From Edaphobacter sp. (GTDB lineage Bacteria; Acidobacteriota; Terriglobia; Terriglobales; Acidobacteriaceae), in contig JAOAPB010000058.1 of NCBI GenBank assembly GCA_025462645.1, forward strand, positions 53,953-117,952: 64,000 bases of DNA, read 5' to 3'. Positions within the stretch are counted from its first letter, which is position 1. Each line of letters opens with the position of its first letter. A model generated the notes under the pieces. That model was given only the letters and a program-made list of their open reading frames with translations. It was not told the origin of the DNA and ran no database searches. Below are positions 7,535 to 17,476 of the stretch, one piece after another. A program made the position numbers and the translations under genes.

Positions 7535-8706
7535 CTCCGCTAAAGCTCCTCGCCTGGCTAATCGCTCTCGCATGGCTCTGGAAGGCCATCACCGCCGCCC
7601 GTGGCCTCCCCCGCATCCCCAACCTCCTCCTGCCCCAGTACAATCTCACCCCCGCCGGCACCCCCTCCATCACCGTCATCGTCCCCGCTTGCAACGAAGC
7701 TGACAGTATCGGAGCCTGCCTCGAATCCCTCATCAATCAGGACTACCCCAACCTCAAGATCATCGCCGTCGACGACCGATCCACCGATTTGACCGGTGTC
7801 CTCATGGATGCCCTCGCCACCCAACACCCTGCCAAACTCCGCGTCATCCATATCACGGAACTCCCTGCTGGCTGGCTTGGCAAGACCCATGCCATGTCTC
7901 TTGCCGCCCGCCACACCATAGCTATCCACAAACCCGACTATCTCCTTTTTACCGACGCCGACGTCCTCTTCCTCCCCGAAGCCATTCGTAGGTCACTTGC
8001 TCAAGCCATAGCCACCCAAGCGGACCACTTCGTGACCTTACCCACACCCATCATCAAGGCTCTCGGCGAAGGAATGCTCCTTGGATACCTTCAAGTCATG
8101 GGGCTTTGGGCTACTCGTCCATGGCGCGTAGCGAATCCTCGAGCGCTTCGAGACGTGGTCGGCATCGGCGCCTTCAACCTCCTGCGTACTTCCGCCTACC
8201 AGCATCTGGGCGGTTTTGATGCCCTTCGTATGGAGATCCTCGAAGATCTCACACTGGCCCGCCATGTCAAACTCGCAGGCCTTCGCCAACGCGTCGCCAT
8301 AGCCCCCGGCATGGTGTCTCTCCACTGGGCGTCAGGAGCAATCGGCGTTGTGAACGTCATGACGAAGAACCTCTTCGCCGTCTTCCGCTTTCACGTCTCG
8401 CTTCTTCTGCTTGCCTGCATTTGGCTCAGCCTCTTCTGCATTGCGCCGGCAGTTTTTCTCGTGCTTCCGGCTACACGGCTACCGGCCATCATTAGCCTAG
8501 CCTCAGTGGGCTCACTCTACATTCTTTCGAACCGGCACAGCCGAATCTCCCCTTGGTACGCGGTGCTCTTTCCGATAAGCGCCGCGCTCTTCGTTTATTC
8601 ACTCCTTCGTTCCATGTTCACGACGCTCAAACTGGGAGGAGTTATCTGGCGAGGCACTTTCTACCCCCTCAACGAACTCCGAAAAAACACAGGCCCATTT
8701 CGCTAA
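7531..8706 (+). CDS. Family 2 glycosyltransferase with C-terminal membrane helices
   Basis: A 391-residue membrane-associated GT2 enzyme: an N-terminal membrane anchor, a GT-A catalytic domain with ITVIVPACNEADSIGACLESL, the nucleotide-sugar binding VDDRSTDLT and the metal-binding DAD in LLFTDADVLF, an EDL triad in MEILEDLTLARHVK, and three C-terminal hydrophobic helices. The layout resembles CrtQ-like carotenoid or hopanoid-associated (HpnB-like) glycosyltransferases, which transfer sugars to membrane isoprenoids. Its start overlaps the MFS stop by four bases. The hopanoid cluster lies 30 kb away, so a direct link is only a suggestion. Confidence 0.82.
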   Translation: MTPLKLLAWLIALAWLWKAITAARGLPRIPNLLLPQYNLTPAGTPSITVIVPACNEADSIGACLESLINQDYPNLKIIAVDDRSTDLTGVLMDALATQHPAKLRVIHITELPAGWLGKTHAMSLAARHTIAIHKPDYLLFTDADVLFLPEAIRRSLAQAIATQADHFVTLPTPIIKALGEGMLLGYLQVMGLWATRPWRVANPRALRDVVGIGAFNLLRTSAYQHLGGFDALRMEILEDLTLARHVKLAGLRQRVAIAPGMVSLHWASGAIGVVNVMTKNLFAVFRFHVSLLLLACIWLSLFCIAPAVFLVLPATRLPAIISLASVGSLYILSNRHSRISPWYAVLFPISAALFVYSLLRSMFTTLKLGGVIWRGTFYPLNELRKNTGPFR

Positions 8707-8799
8707 CACATTCTTGCGGTGCGTATGAGAACGGCGAGTAAGTTTGAAGAAATAGCTCGCAACATCGTGCGCTTGAGTGGGGAGTCTTTACTAGGCTTA

Positions 8800-10398
8800 C
8801 TATGGCGCGATGAGTGCACTGGCGGCATTAACCTGGGGGACTGGCAGTTGGGGTGACGGAATGGCTGAAGAGCGCATGGTAGCGATGATATGGACTGCAT
8901 CCCAAGTGGGGTGCGCGGCGCGGAGGAGAGCAGCTACTCCGGCGGCTAGAGGGGCAGCGGCGCTGGTACCGATTGCCTGAACGTATGCGGTGTGACCGAG
9001 GTTGAAGCAGGCTAAGCTGTGGGAGGAGTCCGTAGGCGGACCGTCGTCGGTGGAGGCCTTGCCGGAGCTGCAGGCTCCGCGTACCAAGCCGCTGATTGCG
9101 AGGCCATCGCTGGAGGGATAGCTGCCTCCAGGAGCCGCCAGGGCGTTGAGTGGGAGTCCATAGTTGCTGTAGTAAGCGAGGGAGACGGGGCCTGGAGTGC
9201 AAGTGGCTCCCGCGGCGGTGTTCTGGGCGCAGGCGGGGTTGGTGGAGGCAACGATGGCGAGAACGCCGCGCGACTGGGCAGGGATCTCAATGTAACGAGG
9301 GTTGGATAGGTCATATCCATCGTTACCTGCGGCCGCTACTACGACGACTCCGGATTGTGTGGCGGCATAGGTAATGCTGTCGAAGGCGGCTTTGATTCCG
9401 GCGCCCTCGCCGGTGGTGAGATCGATGATCGTTCCGAGAGAGAGGGAGATAACGTCTGCATGGTTGGCCATAGCGTCCTCGATGCCCTGGATGACCCAGC
9501 TTAGGAGACCACTGGCCTGACCTGCGGCGCAGCTGCTGGCGATGGTGGCTGCATTGCCTGGGTTGGAGGCGGGCATACGCTGGAGAACCTTGATGTTGAG
9601 CAGAGTGGCGGCGGGTGCGACTCCTATGACCTGGCCGGTGCCAGGCCCGAGGGCAGCCGCGGCGAGGGAGGCAGTCCAGGTGCCATGGCCCTGCTGGTCT
9701 TGTGGGGTGCCGTCATCACAGACGCTGGGCAGATCGGTCTGATCGACTTCGGTCAAGTTGAGAGACAGGTTGGGAGCAATGTCAGGATGATTCGCGTCGA
9801 CACCGCTATCGAGTATGGCTATACGCACGCCTTTGCCCAGCGTGGTGTCCCATGGGCCATGCGCGGGTCCACCGGGAACGTTATTGCCGTAGCCTCCGAC
9901 CTGTTGGACGGCCCAACCTTGCGGTGAAGCGGTGTAGAAGGTATCGTACGGCGACGGCGAGGGATGAGCTCCAATGACAACACTAAAAGTGGGTTGGAAG
10001 ATGGGTTGGACATGGAGTTGATGGGCAGTAACGATGCGGTCATGCACGACATACTCAACGTTTGGCTGGGCTGAGAGGCGGCGCATGGTGGCGGCATCGT
10101 CCTCATCAAAAGTTGAGGAGAGGGATTGGACGGAAGCGATCCCGAAGTGGTCGTGGCGCTGGAGAAGGAGAGCTCCGGCAGAACGTACACGGATTTCAGC
10201 GTCGCCAGGAACGGTCGCGTTACGATAGACGACGATATAGCGGTGGGGGAAAATGGTGTTCGAATCGAATTCCGGGTTGGACTGGGCGTTGAGATGAAGC
10301 GTCATGGTAAGCGACAGAATGGTGAGCTTGGCGCGCAACGAGATGCGGCTGGTAGATGGGAGGAGAGTTTTAAAGAGGAAACTGAACAGAACGAACAC
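8800..10398 (-). CDS. Secreted subtilisin-like serine protease (S8)
   Basis: A 532-residue subtilase. An N-terminal hydrophobic signal region (residues 1-40) precedes an I9-like propeptide (RYIVVYRNATVPGDAEIR to about residue 125). The catalytic domain shows the triad Asp197 in ILDSGVD, His238 in GHGTWTAS and Ser479 in GTSAAAP, with Asn359 in AAGND as oxyanion-hole residue. Six Cys in the catalytic domain could form disulfides, consistent with export. The start is a GTG at 10398 with GAGGTG six bases upstream. It is convergent with the glycosyltransferase and divergent from the pyrophosphatase gene. Likely an extracellular scavenging protease. Confidence 0.9.
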   Translation of the reverse strand: MFVLFSFLFKTLLPSTSRISLRAKLTILSLTMTLHLNAQSNPEFDSNTIFPHRYIVVYRNATVPGDAEIRVRSAGALLLQRHDHFGIASVQSLSSTFDEDDAATMRRLSAQPNVEYVVHDRIVTAHQLHVQPIFQPTFSVVIGAHPSPSPYDTFYTASPQGWAVQQVGGYGNNVPGGPAHGPWDTTLGKGVRIAILDSGVDANHPDIAPNLSLNLTEVDQTDLPSVCDDGTPQDQQGHGTWTASLAAAALGPGTGQVIGVAPAATLLNIKVLQRMPASNPGNAATIASSCAAGQASGLLSWVIQGIEDAMANHADVISLSLGTIIDLTTGEGAGIKAAFDSITYAATQSGVVVVAAAGNDGYDLSNPRYIEIPAQSRGVLAIVASTNPACAQNTAAGATCTPGPVSLAYYSNYGLPLNALAAPGGSYPSSDGLAISGLVRGACSSGKASTDDGPPTDSSHSLACFNLGHTAYVQAIGTSAAAPLAAGVAALLRAAHPTWDAVHIIATMRSSAIPSPQLPVPQVNAASALIAP

Positions 10399-10534
10399 GA
10401 CTGCACCTCATTGTTTGCGCTGGTGTGCACATCGGCGGGGTTCGATAAGGCCTGTAGAGTTAGGGCAGTGATGTGGTATTACTTCGGTTTAGTGCTAGGA
10501 AGAGAGAAGAGTGTTGACTTCCACAAGCGATACA

Positions 10535-10564
10535 TTGACCCTGTCTGAGTTGTCATGCTCTAAT
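10535..10564 (+). promoter_or_regulatory. Candidate sigma-70 promoter of the pyrophosphatase gene
   Basis: TTGACC at 10535-10540 and TCTAAT at 10559-10564 are separated by 18 bases and lie 52 bases before the preferred ATG. The match is good but unproven. Confidence 0.45.
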
Positions 10565-10616
10565 TGCCGCCTTTGTGGAGCAGGTTGAAGTCTGTCGTTC
10601 TAAAGGAGACCTTTGC

Positions 10617-12926
10617 ATGCAGGTAGTAGGCCTTTTGGCTGTGGCGGTTCAAGAGCAGGTTTCGTTATCGCCTGCGTATGTGAATGGAAATGATGGACGG
10701 ATATGGCTGTGGATTGCCTTATGTGTCGGGGTACTGGCACTGGTAGCTGCGCTGATGCTGGCGAAGGCGGTGATTGCGGCCGACACGGGAACAGCAGAAA
10801 TGCAGGTGATCTCGAATGCGATTCGGGAGGGTGCTGAGGCGTTTCTACGGCGACAATATAAGACGATCGGAATGATTGCGGTGGTGCTGGCGATAGTGGT
10901 GTTCGTTGGATACCACATGTCGGACAGGACTGCGCCGAATGCGTTGAAGACAGTGGTAAGTTTTCTGGTGGGTGCGGTGTGCTCAGCTTTGGCGGGGTAT
11001 ACGGGAATGTACTGCTCGATTCGCGCTAACATTCGAACGGCCTCGGCGGCACGGTCGAGTTTGAACCTGGCTTTGCAGATGGCTCTGCGAGGTGGAGCGG
11101 TTACAGGATTGGTGGTGGTGGCTCTGTCTCTGCTTGGGGTGGGAACGCTGTTTTTGTTCTTTGGCGGGTTGCAGAACCCCCAGGTAGTTCCGTACCAGCT
11201 GGTTGGTTTTGGTTTTGGAGCCTCGTTGGTAGCTTTATTCGCGCAGCTCGGCGGTGGAATCTATACGAAGGCAGCCGATGTGGGCGCAGATCTAGTAGGT
11301 AAGGTAGAGGCGGGGATTCCGGAAGATGATCCGAGAAATCCGGCGGTAATAGCGGATCTGGTAGGTGACAACGTAGGCGACTGTGCTGGTCGTGGTGCGG
11401 ACCTGTTCGAGTCGACGGCAGCGGAGAATGTGGGTGCGATGATCCTGGGTGCTGCCCTGTTTCCGGTGTTTGGTGTGAAGGGTATTTTGTTTCCTCTGAT
11501 CGTTCATGCGATCAACCTAATTGCGAGCATCGTAGGTGTGTTTGTTGTGAAGACAACGGAAGCAGAAGACCCGATGCATGCGTTGAATCGCGGGTTCTAT
11601 GTGACTTCGGCATTGGCGTTGGCAGGGTTTGCCGGTGCTGTTTATCTGATGTTGAATGGGCCGTTGGTGCAACCCTTGTGGTTGCTCGGATGCGGGATAA
11701 TTGGATTGGGAACGGCATTTCTGTTTGTGTGGATTACGGAGTACTACACAGAATCACGTTATCGCCCGGTGAAGTCGATTGCGGAGGCTTCGTTGACGGG
11801 GCCGGCAACGAACATCATCAGCGGGCTGGCTGTAGGAATGGAAACCCCAGCTTTGCCAGTGATCGTGATTTCGGCTGCCTTGCTATTGAGCTACTACTTC
11901 GGCGTGCAAGGATTGGCTGCTGTCGCGGGAATCAGCGATTACGCAAAGGGGATCTATGGGACCGCGATTGCCACCATGGGGATGCTGAGCTGTGCGGCTT
12001 ACATTCTGGCCATGGATACGTTCGGTCCAATTACGGATAATGCTGGCGGTATCATCGAGATGTCGCACCAGCCCCACGAGATTCGCGAACGGACCGACAA
12101 GCTGGATTCGGCGGGCAATACAACGAAGGCGCTAACGAAAGGGTATGCAATCGGGTCTGCTTCGCTGGCAGCTTTCCTGTTGTTCTCTGCCTATCTTGAA
12201 GAGATTAAAGCAATTGTGACCGACAAGGTTGCACATGCCGGCGGCTATATGCCGCCGGGCTGGAGCTTTACGAACATTAATTTGGCTCAGGTTCCGGTGT
12301 TTGTTGGTGCTCTGTTGGGAGCGATGTTGACCTACCTGTTCAGTTCATTGGCAATCAAGGCAGTAGGGCGAACGGCACAGATGGTTGTGCAGGATGTTCG
12401 GGCGCAGTTCAAGGAGAATCCCGGAATTATGGAAGGGACTTCAAAGCCCGACTATGCTCGTTGCGTGCATATTGTGACAGGTGCTGCGTTGAAGGAGATG
12501 GTATTGCCGGGCGTGCTCGCGGTCGGATTGCCGGTTGTAGTCGGGCTTATCTTCCGCAACTTTAGTGCAAGTTATCAGGCAAACTCGGCGATTTATGCTC
12601 CAGGTACTATTCTGCCGGTTCCGGCAATTGGCGGCATTCCAGTAAATCTGGCGGGGGCGGAAGCAGTAGCTGGGCTGTTGATGGTGGGGACAATCTCGGG
12701 TGTTCTACTGGCGATGTTGATGAATAACGGTGGCGGGGCTTGGGATAACGCGAAGAAGTTTATCGAGACGGGACAGTACGGCGGGAAGAAGTCTGAGGCG
12801 CATAAGGCGGCTGTCGTCGGTGATACGGTTGGCGATCCTTTCAAGGATACGGCTGGGCCAAGCCTGCATGTGTTGATCAAGCTACTAGCTACGATTACGC
12901 TGGTACTGGCCCCATTGTTTGTTTAG
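10617..12926 (+). CDS. hppA: Membrane-bound proton-pumping pyrophosphatase, K+-independent type
   Basis: A 769-residue integral membrane enzyme that hydrolyses pyrophosphate and pumps H+. The substrate signature DVGADLVGKVEAGIPEDDPRNP is followed by ADLVGDNVGDCAGRGADLFES, and a second acidic motif GDTVGDPFKDTAGPSLH lies near the C terminus. Lys504 in GNTTKA and Thr507 three residues later are the residues that distinguish K+-independent pumps from K+-dependent ones (which have Ala and Gly/Ala there). The ATG at 10617 is chosen because AAAGGAG stands eight bases before it; an upstream GTG at 10575 has no such site. A strong terminator follows. The enzyme probably saves energy from biosynthetic pyrophosphate. 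Confidence 0.95.
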   Translation: MQVVGLLAVAVQEQVSLSPAYVNGNDGRIWLWIALCVGVLALVAALMLAKAVIAADTGTAEMQVISNAIREGAEAFLRRQYKTIGMIAVVLAIVVFVGYHMSDRTAPNALKTVVSFLVGAVCSALAGYTGMYCSIRANIRTASAARSSLNLALQMALRGGAVTGLVVVALSLLGVGTLFLFFGGLQNPQVVPYQLVGFGFGASLVALFAQLGGGIYTKAADVGADLVGKVEAGIPEDDPRNPAVIADLVGDNVGDCAGRGADLFESTAAENVGAMILGAALFPVFGVKGILFPLIVHAINLIASIVGVFVVKTTEAEDPMHALNRGFYVTSALALAGFAGAVYLMLNGPLVQPLWLLGCGIIGLGTAFLFVWITEYYTESRYRPVKSIAEASLTGPATNIISGLAVGMETPALPVIVISAALLLSYYFGVQGLAAVAGISDYAKGIYGTAIATMGMLSCAAYILAMDTFGPITDNAGGIIEMSHQPHEIRERTDKLDSAGNTTKALTKGYAIGSASLAAFLLFSAYLEEIKAIVTDKVAHAGGYMPPGWSFTNINLAQVPVFVGALLGAMLTYLFSSLAIKAVGRTAQMVVQDVRAQFKENPGIMEGTSKPDYARCVHIVTGAALKEMVLPGVLAVGLPVVVGLIFRNFSASYQANSAIYAPGTILPVPAIGGIPVNLAGAEAVAGLLMVGTISGVLLAMLMNNGGGAWDNAKKFIETGQYGGKKSEAHKAAVVGDTVGDPFKDTAGPSLHVLIKLLATITLVLAPLFV

Positions 12927-12940
12927 AAGAACAGTGTGAT

Positions 12941-12985
12941 GAAAGGGAGGGCGACCTAAAAGCCGTCCTCCCTTTCAAGTTTTTG
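12941..12985 (+). terminator. Rho-independent terminator after hppA
   Basis: GAAAGGGAGG at 12941-12950 pairs perfectly with CCTCCCTTTC at 12967-12976 and is followed by AAGTTTTTGG. Confidence 0.8.
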
Positions 12986-13448
12986 GAAGATCTCCGCCGA
13001 AGCGGAGAAGATTTTCCATCAGAGTCGCTGACCTGAAACTTGTTCACTCCAAGGGCGGTTATCTCAAGGGAGAGATAACAGGAACGTTGTTTGCGATGAA
13101 TTCGTCTTGCGAGTCAGCGATGCCGGTCTCGACATAAAAGCAGGCTCCGGAAGGTTTTTCTTAAAAGTGTCGTCTCAATGAGGAGATGAAATGGAAGCTG
13201 GAGCTCGGTGAAGGATAGCGTGGTAATCAGCATTGTAGCGAAGATGGGAGCGATACCTGTGACCTGCGCTGCGAAGGACATAGTTGTTGCTTCGACTGGT
13301 CAGACATGTAAATAAAGAGTTTGCGTCTAAGTTTAGTTGGCTGAGAGTTGCGTGTGCTGGAAAGTAGGATGAATGACGAGTCATTTCCTGTCGCTTCCCG
13401 GTACAATCTTGTTCGGCAGAGTCTATTGCGCTGCTTGAGGATAGGTGT
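12986..13448. other. Intergenic region between hppA and the E1 gene
   Basis: No gene is supported here. It holds a small hairpin CTCCGC-CGAA-GCGGAG near 12991-13006, a perfect 8-bp inverted repeat GTTATCTC/GAGATAAC at 13058-13079, and a possible -10 box TACAAT at 13402-13407 about 40 bases before the E1 start with only a weak -35. Confidence 0.4.
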
Positions 13449-15635
13449 ATGACCCGTCAGTCTGGAACCAGTGTGGATGAGCGTAAGAAGATGATTGAAA
13501 AAGTTGCGGGGACGTCGCTTACTCGTGACGAGCTGGTGAAATTCTACCGACTGATGTATTTGTCACGGCGGACGGATGATCGCGAGATCGTACTGAAGCG
13601 GCAGCAAAAGATTTTCTTTCAGATATCGTGCGCAGGACACGAGGCGTTGCTGGTGGCAGCCGGAATGGCGATGCGACCGGGATATGACTGGTTCTTTCCT
13701 TACTATCGGGATCGGGCCATCTGCCTGGCATTGGGCAATACTGTTGAGGAACAGCTGCTGCAGGCGGTAGGTGCTGCGGATGATCCAGCCAGTGGCGGGA
13801 GACAGATGCCGTCTCACTGGTCAAGCTCCAAGCTAAATATTGTGAGCCCCTCTTCTTCTACGGCCACACAGTGCCTTCATGCTATCGGGTGTGCAGAGGC
13901 GGGAAGATACTTCTCGCAGCATCCCGAGGCTGCGAAGAAGCATGACGGAGATTACCGCGAGTTCAAAGATGTTAAGTTTCACGGGGATGAAGTGGTTTAC
14001 GTCTCAATTGGGGAAGGGTCGACCAGCCAGGGGGAGTTCTGGGAGTCACTGAATACAGCTTCGAATGGGAAGCTGCCCGTGGTCTACGTGGTGGAGGACA
14101 ATGGCTACGCGATCTCTACTCCGGTGGAGGCGAATACTCCTGGCGGGAATATCTCGCGGTTGGTGGCTAATTTTCCGAACTTCCACTTTGCCGAGATTGA
14201 CGGGACTGACCCGATTGCGAGCTACAACGCGATGGTTGAGGCAGTGGCCTACTGTAGATCAGGTAAAGGACCGGCACTCGTACATGGACATGTGATTCGG
14301 CCCTATTCGCACTCACTGAGTGATGATGAACGGTTGTACCGCTCGGCGGAGGAGCTGGAAGTGGATGCACTGAAAGATCCAATCTCGCGGATGCAGTTGT
14401 GGCTGTTACGCGAAGGGATTCTGGATGCCGATACGATCAACCGGTTGGAACGCCAGGTGGATGAAGAAGTGCAGCGGGCGGCGGACAAGGCCGTAATGGC
14501 TGCATTGCCGAAGGTAGACTCCATTATGCGACATGTGTATTCGGAAGATCTATCCCCACTGGATGCTCGTTTTGCGTTAGATCCTGAAGTTACGGCGGAT
14601 ACGACCGAACGGACGATGGCGGATCTGATCAACTGCTGCCTGAAGGACGAGATGCGACGGGACGAGCGCATCGTGGTCTTTGGCGAAGATGTAGCGGATG
14701 CTACACGGGACGAGGCGCTACGGACAGGCAAGATTAAGGGTAAAGGTGGAGTATTCAAACTCACGGCTGGACTGCAGACGGAGTTTGGCAACGACCGGGT
14801 CTGGAACTCACCTCTGGCAGAGGCGAACATTGTGGGTCGAGCGATTGGAATGGCGGTGCGCGGGTTGAAGCCGGTAATAGAGATCCAGTTCTTCGACTAC
14901 ATATGGCCAGCGATGCACCAGATGCGAAACGAGCTGGCGCTGATACGATGGCGCTCGAATGGTGTGTTCAGTTGTCCATTGGTGATGCGGGTTCCGATCG
15001 GTGGTTACCTAACGGGAGGATCGATCTATCACTCGCAGTCAGGTGAGAGCATCTTCACACATACGCCAGGCGTGCGGGTAGTGATGCCGTCGAATGCGCT
15101 TGATGCATTGGGATTGTTGCGCACCGCAATCCGGTGCGATGACCCAGTGCTATTTCTGGAGCACAAGCGACTCTATCGCGAGACGTTTGGACGCGCTGCG
15201 TATCCAGGGCCAAACTACTGCATTCCTTTTGGCAAGGCTAAGATCGTTAGACCAGGTAAGGACTTGACAGTAATTACGTATGGGGCCGTGGTGCCTCGGG
15301 CGCTGCAGGCAGCTCTGAAGCTGCATCGTGATAAAGGCGTAGAGGTTGAGCTAATCGATCTGCGGAGTTTATTGCCCTATGACTGGGAGACGATTGCAGA
15401 GTCGGTGAAGAAGACCAACCGCGTAATTGTGGCGCATGAAGATATGCTGAGCTGGGGCTATGGGGCGGAGATCGCTGCAAGAATTGGAGAGGAGTTATTT
15501 CACGATTTGGATGCGCCGGTGCGGCGGGTGGCTGCGATGGATGTATTTGTGGCGTATCAACCAGTGTTAGAGGATGCAATACTGCCTCAACCGGAGGATC
15601 TGTACCGGGCCATGGTGGAGATTGCGGCGTTTTAG
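13449..15635 (+). CDS. 2-oxoacid dehydrogenase E1, fused alpha and beta subunits
   Basis: A 728-residue fusion. Residues about 1-365 are an E1-alpha domain with the thiamine diphosphate motif [13 protein letters not shown] ending in DNGYAIS; residues about 390-728 are the E1-beta domain with [30 protein letters not shown] and [19 protein letters not shown]. The pattern fits branched-chain (2-oxoisovalerate) dehydrogenase E1 better than pyruvate dehydrogenase E1. It would decarboxylate branched 2-oxoacids and pass the acyl group to a lipoyl E2. No E2 or E3 gene is adjacent, so partners must be encoded elsewhere. In acidobacteria this supplies branched fatty-acid primers (iso-C15 and iso-diabolic acid); that role here is inferred. 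Confidence 0.88.
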   Translation: MTRQSGTSVDERKKMIEKVAGTSLTRDELVKFYRLMYLSRRTDDREIVLKRQQKIFFQISCAGHEALLVAAGMAMRPGYDWFFPYYRDRAICLALGNTVEEQLLQAVGAADDPASGGRQMPSHWSSSKLNIVSPSSSTATQCLHAIGCAEAGRYFSQHPEAAKKHDGDYREFKDVKFHGDEVVYVSIGEGSTSQGEFWESLNTASNGKLPVVYVVEDNGYAISTPVEANTPGGNISRLVANFPNFHFAEIDGTDPIASYNAMVEAVAYCRSGKGPALVHGHVIRPYSHSLSDDERLYRSAEELEVDALKDPISRMQLWLLREGILDADTINRLERQVDEEVQRAADKAVMAALPKVDSIMRHVYSEDLSPLDARFALDPEVTADTTERTMADLINCCLKDEMRRDERIVVFGEDVADATRDEALRTGKIKGKGGVFKLTAGLQTEFGNDRVWNSPLAEANIVGRAIGMAVRGLKPVIEIQFFDYIWPAMHQMRNELALIRWRSNGVFSCPLVMRVPIGGYLTGGSIYHSQSGESIFTHTPGVRVVMPSNALDALGLLRTAIRCDDPVLFLEHKRLYRETFGRAAYPGPNYCIPFGKAKIVRPGKDLTVITYGAVVPRALQAALKLHRDKGVEVELIDLRSLLPYDWETIAESVKKTNRVIVAHEDMLSWGYGAEIAARIGEELFHDLDAPVRRVAAMDVFVAYQPVLEDAILPQPEDLYRAMVEIAAF

Positions 15636-15913
15636 ATTTATTTGCTTTTTTATGTTTTTTAGGCGCCGCCCTGATAAATTTTCTTGCGATGAACATCTAA
15701 TGCGGCGGTATCAAAGTCCGTGGTTCTGCGGTCGGATAAATATTGCCGCCATCGGTCGATAGGGCTCTGGATCTTCGTTTCAGTGCCGCTAAACTCAATG
15801 ATCTATTGTCCAGCAGGAGGGTTATGCCTCGCACGAAACTTCCTGCTCCAGATAGCGTTTCTTAGAGTAGGCTGCGGCTATAACCTGTAATTTAGTAGCG
15901 CGAAGGAGATTCG

Positions 15914-17158
15914 ATGGGAATCACGAGACGGGGTTTCATGAAGGGTGGCGCGTTGGCGCTGGTGGGGACCTCTACGATCCCGAGTTTTCTGACGCGAAGC
16001 GTAATGGCGGAGATGACGACTGCGACTGCTAATAAGAAGAAACTGGTGGTGTTGTTCCAAAGGGGTGCAGCGGATGGCTTGAATATCGTTGTTCCTTATC
16101 AGGAGAAGAACTACTACGCGATGCGACCGTCAATTGCTATTCAGAAGAACCAGATTCTGGATCTAGACGGTTTTTTTGGGTTGCATCCATCGATGGCGGC
16201 GTTCAAGCCGCTGTATGACCAGGGGCATCTGGCTATTGTCCATGCGGCGGGGTCGCCGGACATGACGCGGTCGCACTTCGATGCACAGGACTATATGGAG
16301 AGCGGCACGCCAGGGGTGAAGGTTACGGTGGATGGGTGGCTGAATCGGGCGCTACAAGCCGAGGCCTTGACTGGTAAGGCATCGCCGTTTCGGGCAGTAG
16401 CGCTAGGGACAGAGGTGCCGCGGATGCTTCAGGGGAAGCTACCGGCGGTTGCTGTGAGTAACCTGGCGGACTTCTCGGTAGGGGGAAAAGGGCCGCAGAC
16501 CTCGCCCATCAGCAATGCGTTTCAGGCTATGTACGATGAGAGCTCGGACTCGGTGCTGCATGGGACCGGGCAGGAGACCTTTGAAGCCGTAAGGATGATG
16601 AAGGCGGCTGATCCTTCCAAGTATCAGCCGGCGGCTGGGGTGGAGTATCCGAAGACTCCGTTTGGCAATAATTTGAAGCAGGTTGCGCAACTGATGAAGG
16701 CGAATCTTGGGGTGGAAGCAGCGTTCTCCGATATTGGAGGGTGGGATACGCATCAGAACCAGGGCGGCGCGAATGGGCAGCTGGCCGGCCGACTGAAGGA
16801 GTTCTCAGAGACGATTGCGACTTTCTGGAAGGATATGGGGCCGGACGCCGAGGATCTGGTTCTGGTGACGATGTCGGAGTTTGGCCGGACTGCTCGGCAG
16901 AATGGGACTGGTGGGACGGATCATGGGCACGCGAATGTGATGTTTGTGCTCGGAGGACGGGTAAAGGGTGGAAAGGTGTATGGGAAGTGGCCGGGACTCT
17001 CCAACGAACAGTTGAACGAAGGACGAGATCTGGCTGTTACCACGGACTTTAGACAAGTTCTGGGAGAGGCCACCTACAAAACCCTCGAATCTAGAAACCT
17101 TGACCTGGTATTCCCAGGGTCGAAGGTACGACCGGAAGAGTTTCTTAACTTTATCTAG
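15914..17158 (+). CDS. Tat-exported DUF1501 protein
   Basis: A 414-residue protein. It opens with a twin-arginine signal (ITRRGFMKGGALALVG), so it should be folded with a cofactor or metal before export. The rest is a DUF1501 domain, related to the sulfatase/alkaline phosphatase fold: LVVLFQRGAADGLN, HPSMAAFKPLY, FSDIGGWDTHQNQGG and TMSEFGRTARQNGTGGTDHGH, with the last Asp/His residues resembling metal ligands. The start has AAGGAG before it. DUF1501 genes usually sit beside a DUF1800 gene; here no partner is seen, only intergenic repeats downstream. The reaction is unknown. Confidence 0.88.
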   Translation: MGITRRGFMKGGALALVGTSTIPSFLTRSVMAEMTTATANKKKLVVLFQRGAADGLNIVVPYQEKNYYAMRPSIAIQKNQILDLDGFFGLHPSMAAFKPLYDQGHLAIVHAAGSPDMTRSHFDAQDYMESGTPGVKVTVDGWLNRALQAEALTGKASPFRAVALGTEVPRMLQGKLPAVAVSNLADFSVGGKGPQTSPISNAFQAMYDESSDSVLHGTGQETFEAVRMMKAADPSKYQPAAGVEYPKTPFGNNLKQVAQLMKANLGVEAAFSDIGGWDTHQNQGGANGQLAGRLKEFSETIATFWKDMGPDAEDLVLVTMSEFGRTARQNGTGGTDHGHANVMFVLGGRVKGGKVYGKWPGLSNEQLNEGRDLAVTTDFRQVLGEATYKTLESRNLDLVFPGSKVRPEEFLNFI

Positions 17159-17188
17159 ATCTAGAACCTTGCTACGCCCTCCTTGGGG

Positions 17189-17476
17189 CACCCCCCCCGG
17201 GGGGGTGGATGTAAACCATTTTATTTCAATACGTTATCAAATTTTACTTTTGTAAATTCGTGTATCTACAGGGTTTATGGGTAAATTCGTCATTCTGAAG
17301 GAGATAAGGCCCAGCATCAGCGCTGGGCCTTTCATTTTTGTTCTAAGTTCTATTTTACCAAATGAAGCAAAACTAATATGCCAAAAGTCCAAAGGACTTT
17401 TTTCTATATAAGCTATTGATTTATAAGTAGTTTCCAAGAGCTATTGAACTTCGCCCCGGCGGGGGAGCCTTGACAG
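17189..17476 (+). repeat. Composite intergenic element, copy A
   Basis: Parts in order: a C/G palindrome (CACCCCCCCC/GGGGGGGTG, 17189-17207); degenerate repeats at 17211-17238, 17252-17280 and 17281-17309, the last two exactly adjacent, each 29 bp, both starting GTAAATTCGT; a strong hairpin at 17306-17331; the tail AAAACTAATATGCCA at 17369-17383; and TTGACAG at 17470, 101 bases after the tail start. A second copy with the same order lies after dnaE. Orientation and function are unknown. Confidence 0.7.
17306..17340 (+). terminator. Terminator hairpin inside element A
   Basis: AAGGCCCAGC (17306-17315) pairs with GCTGGGCCTT (17322-17331), followed by TCATTTTTG. It lies about 150 bases after the DUF1501 stop. 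Confidence 0.75.

Noticed and set aside
13175..13384. Minus-strand frame of 69 codons in the hppA-E1 gap
   Set aside because: It shows no ribosome site, motif or coding bias.
17369..17383. TGGCATATTAGTTTT on the minus strand of elements A and B as a sigma-54 promoter
   Set aside because: The -24-like TGGCA is present, but GG and the later GC in copy A are 12 bases apart instead of 10, and copy B has no GC at all.
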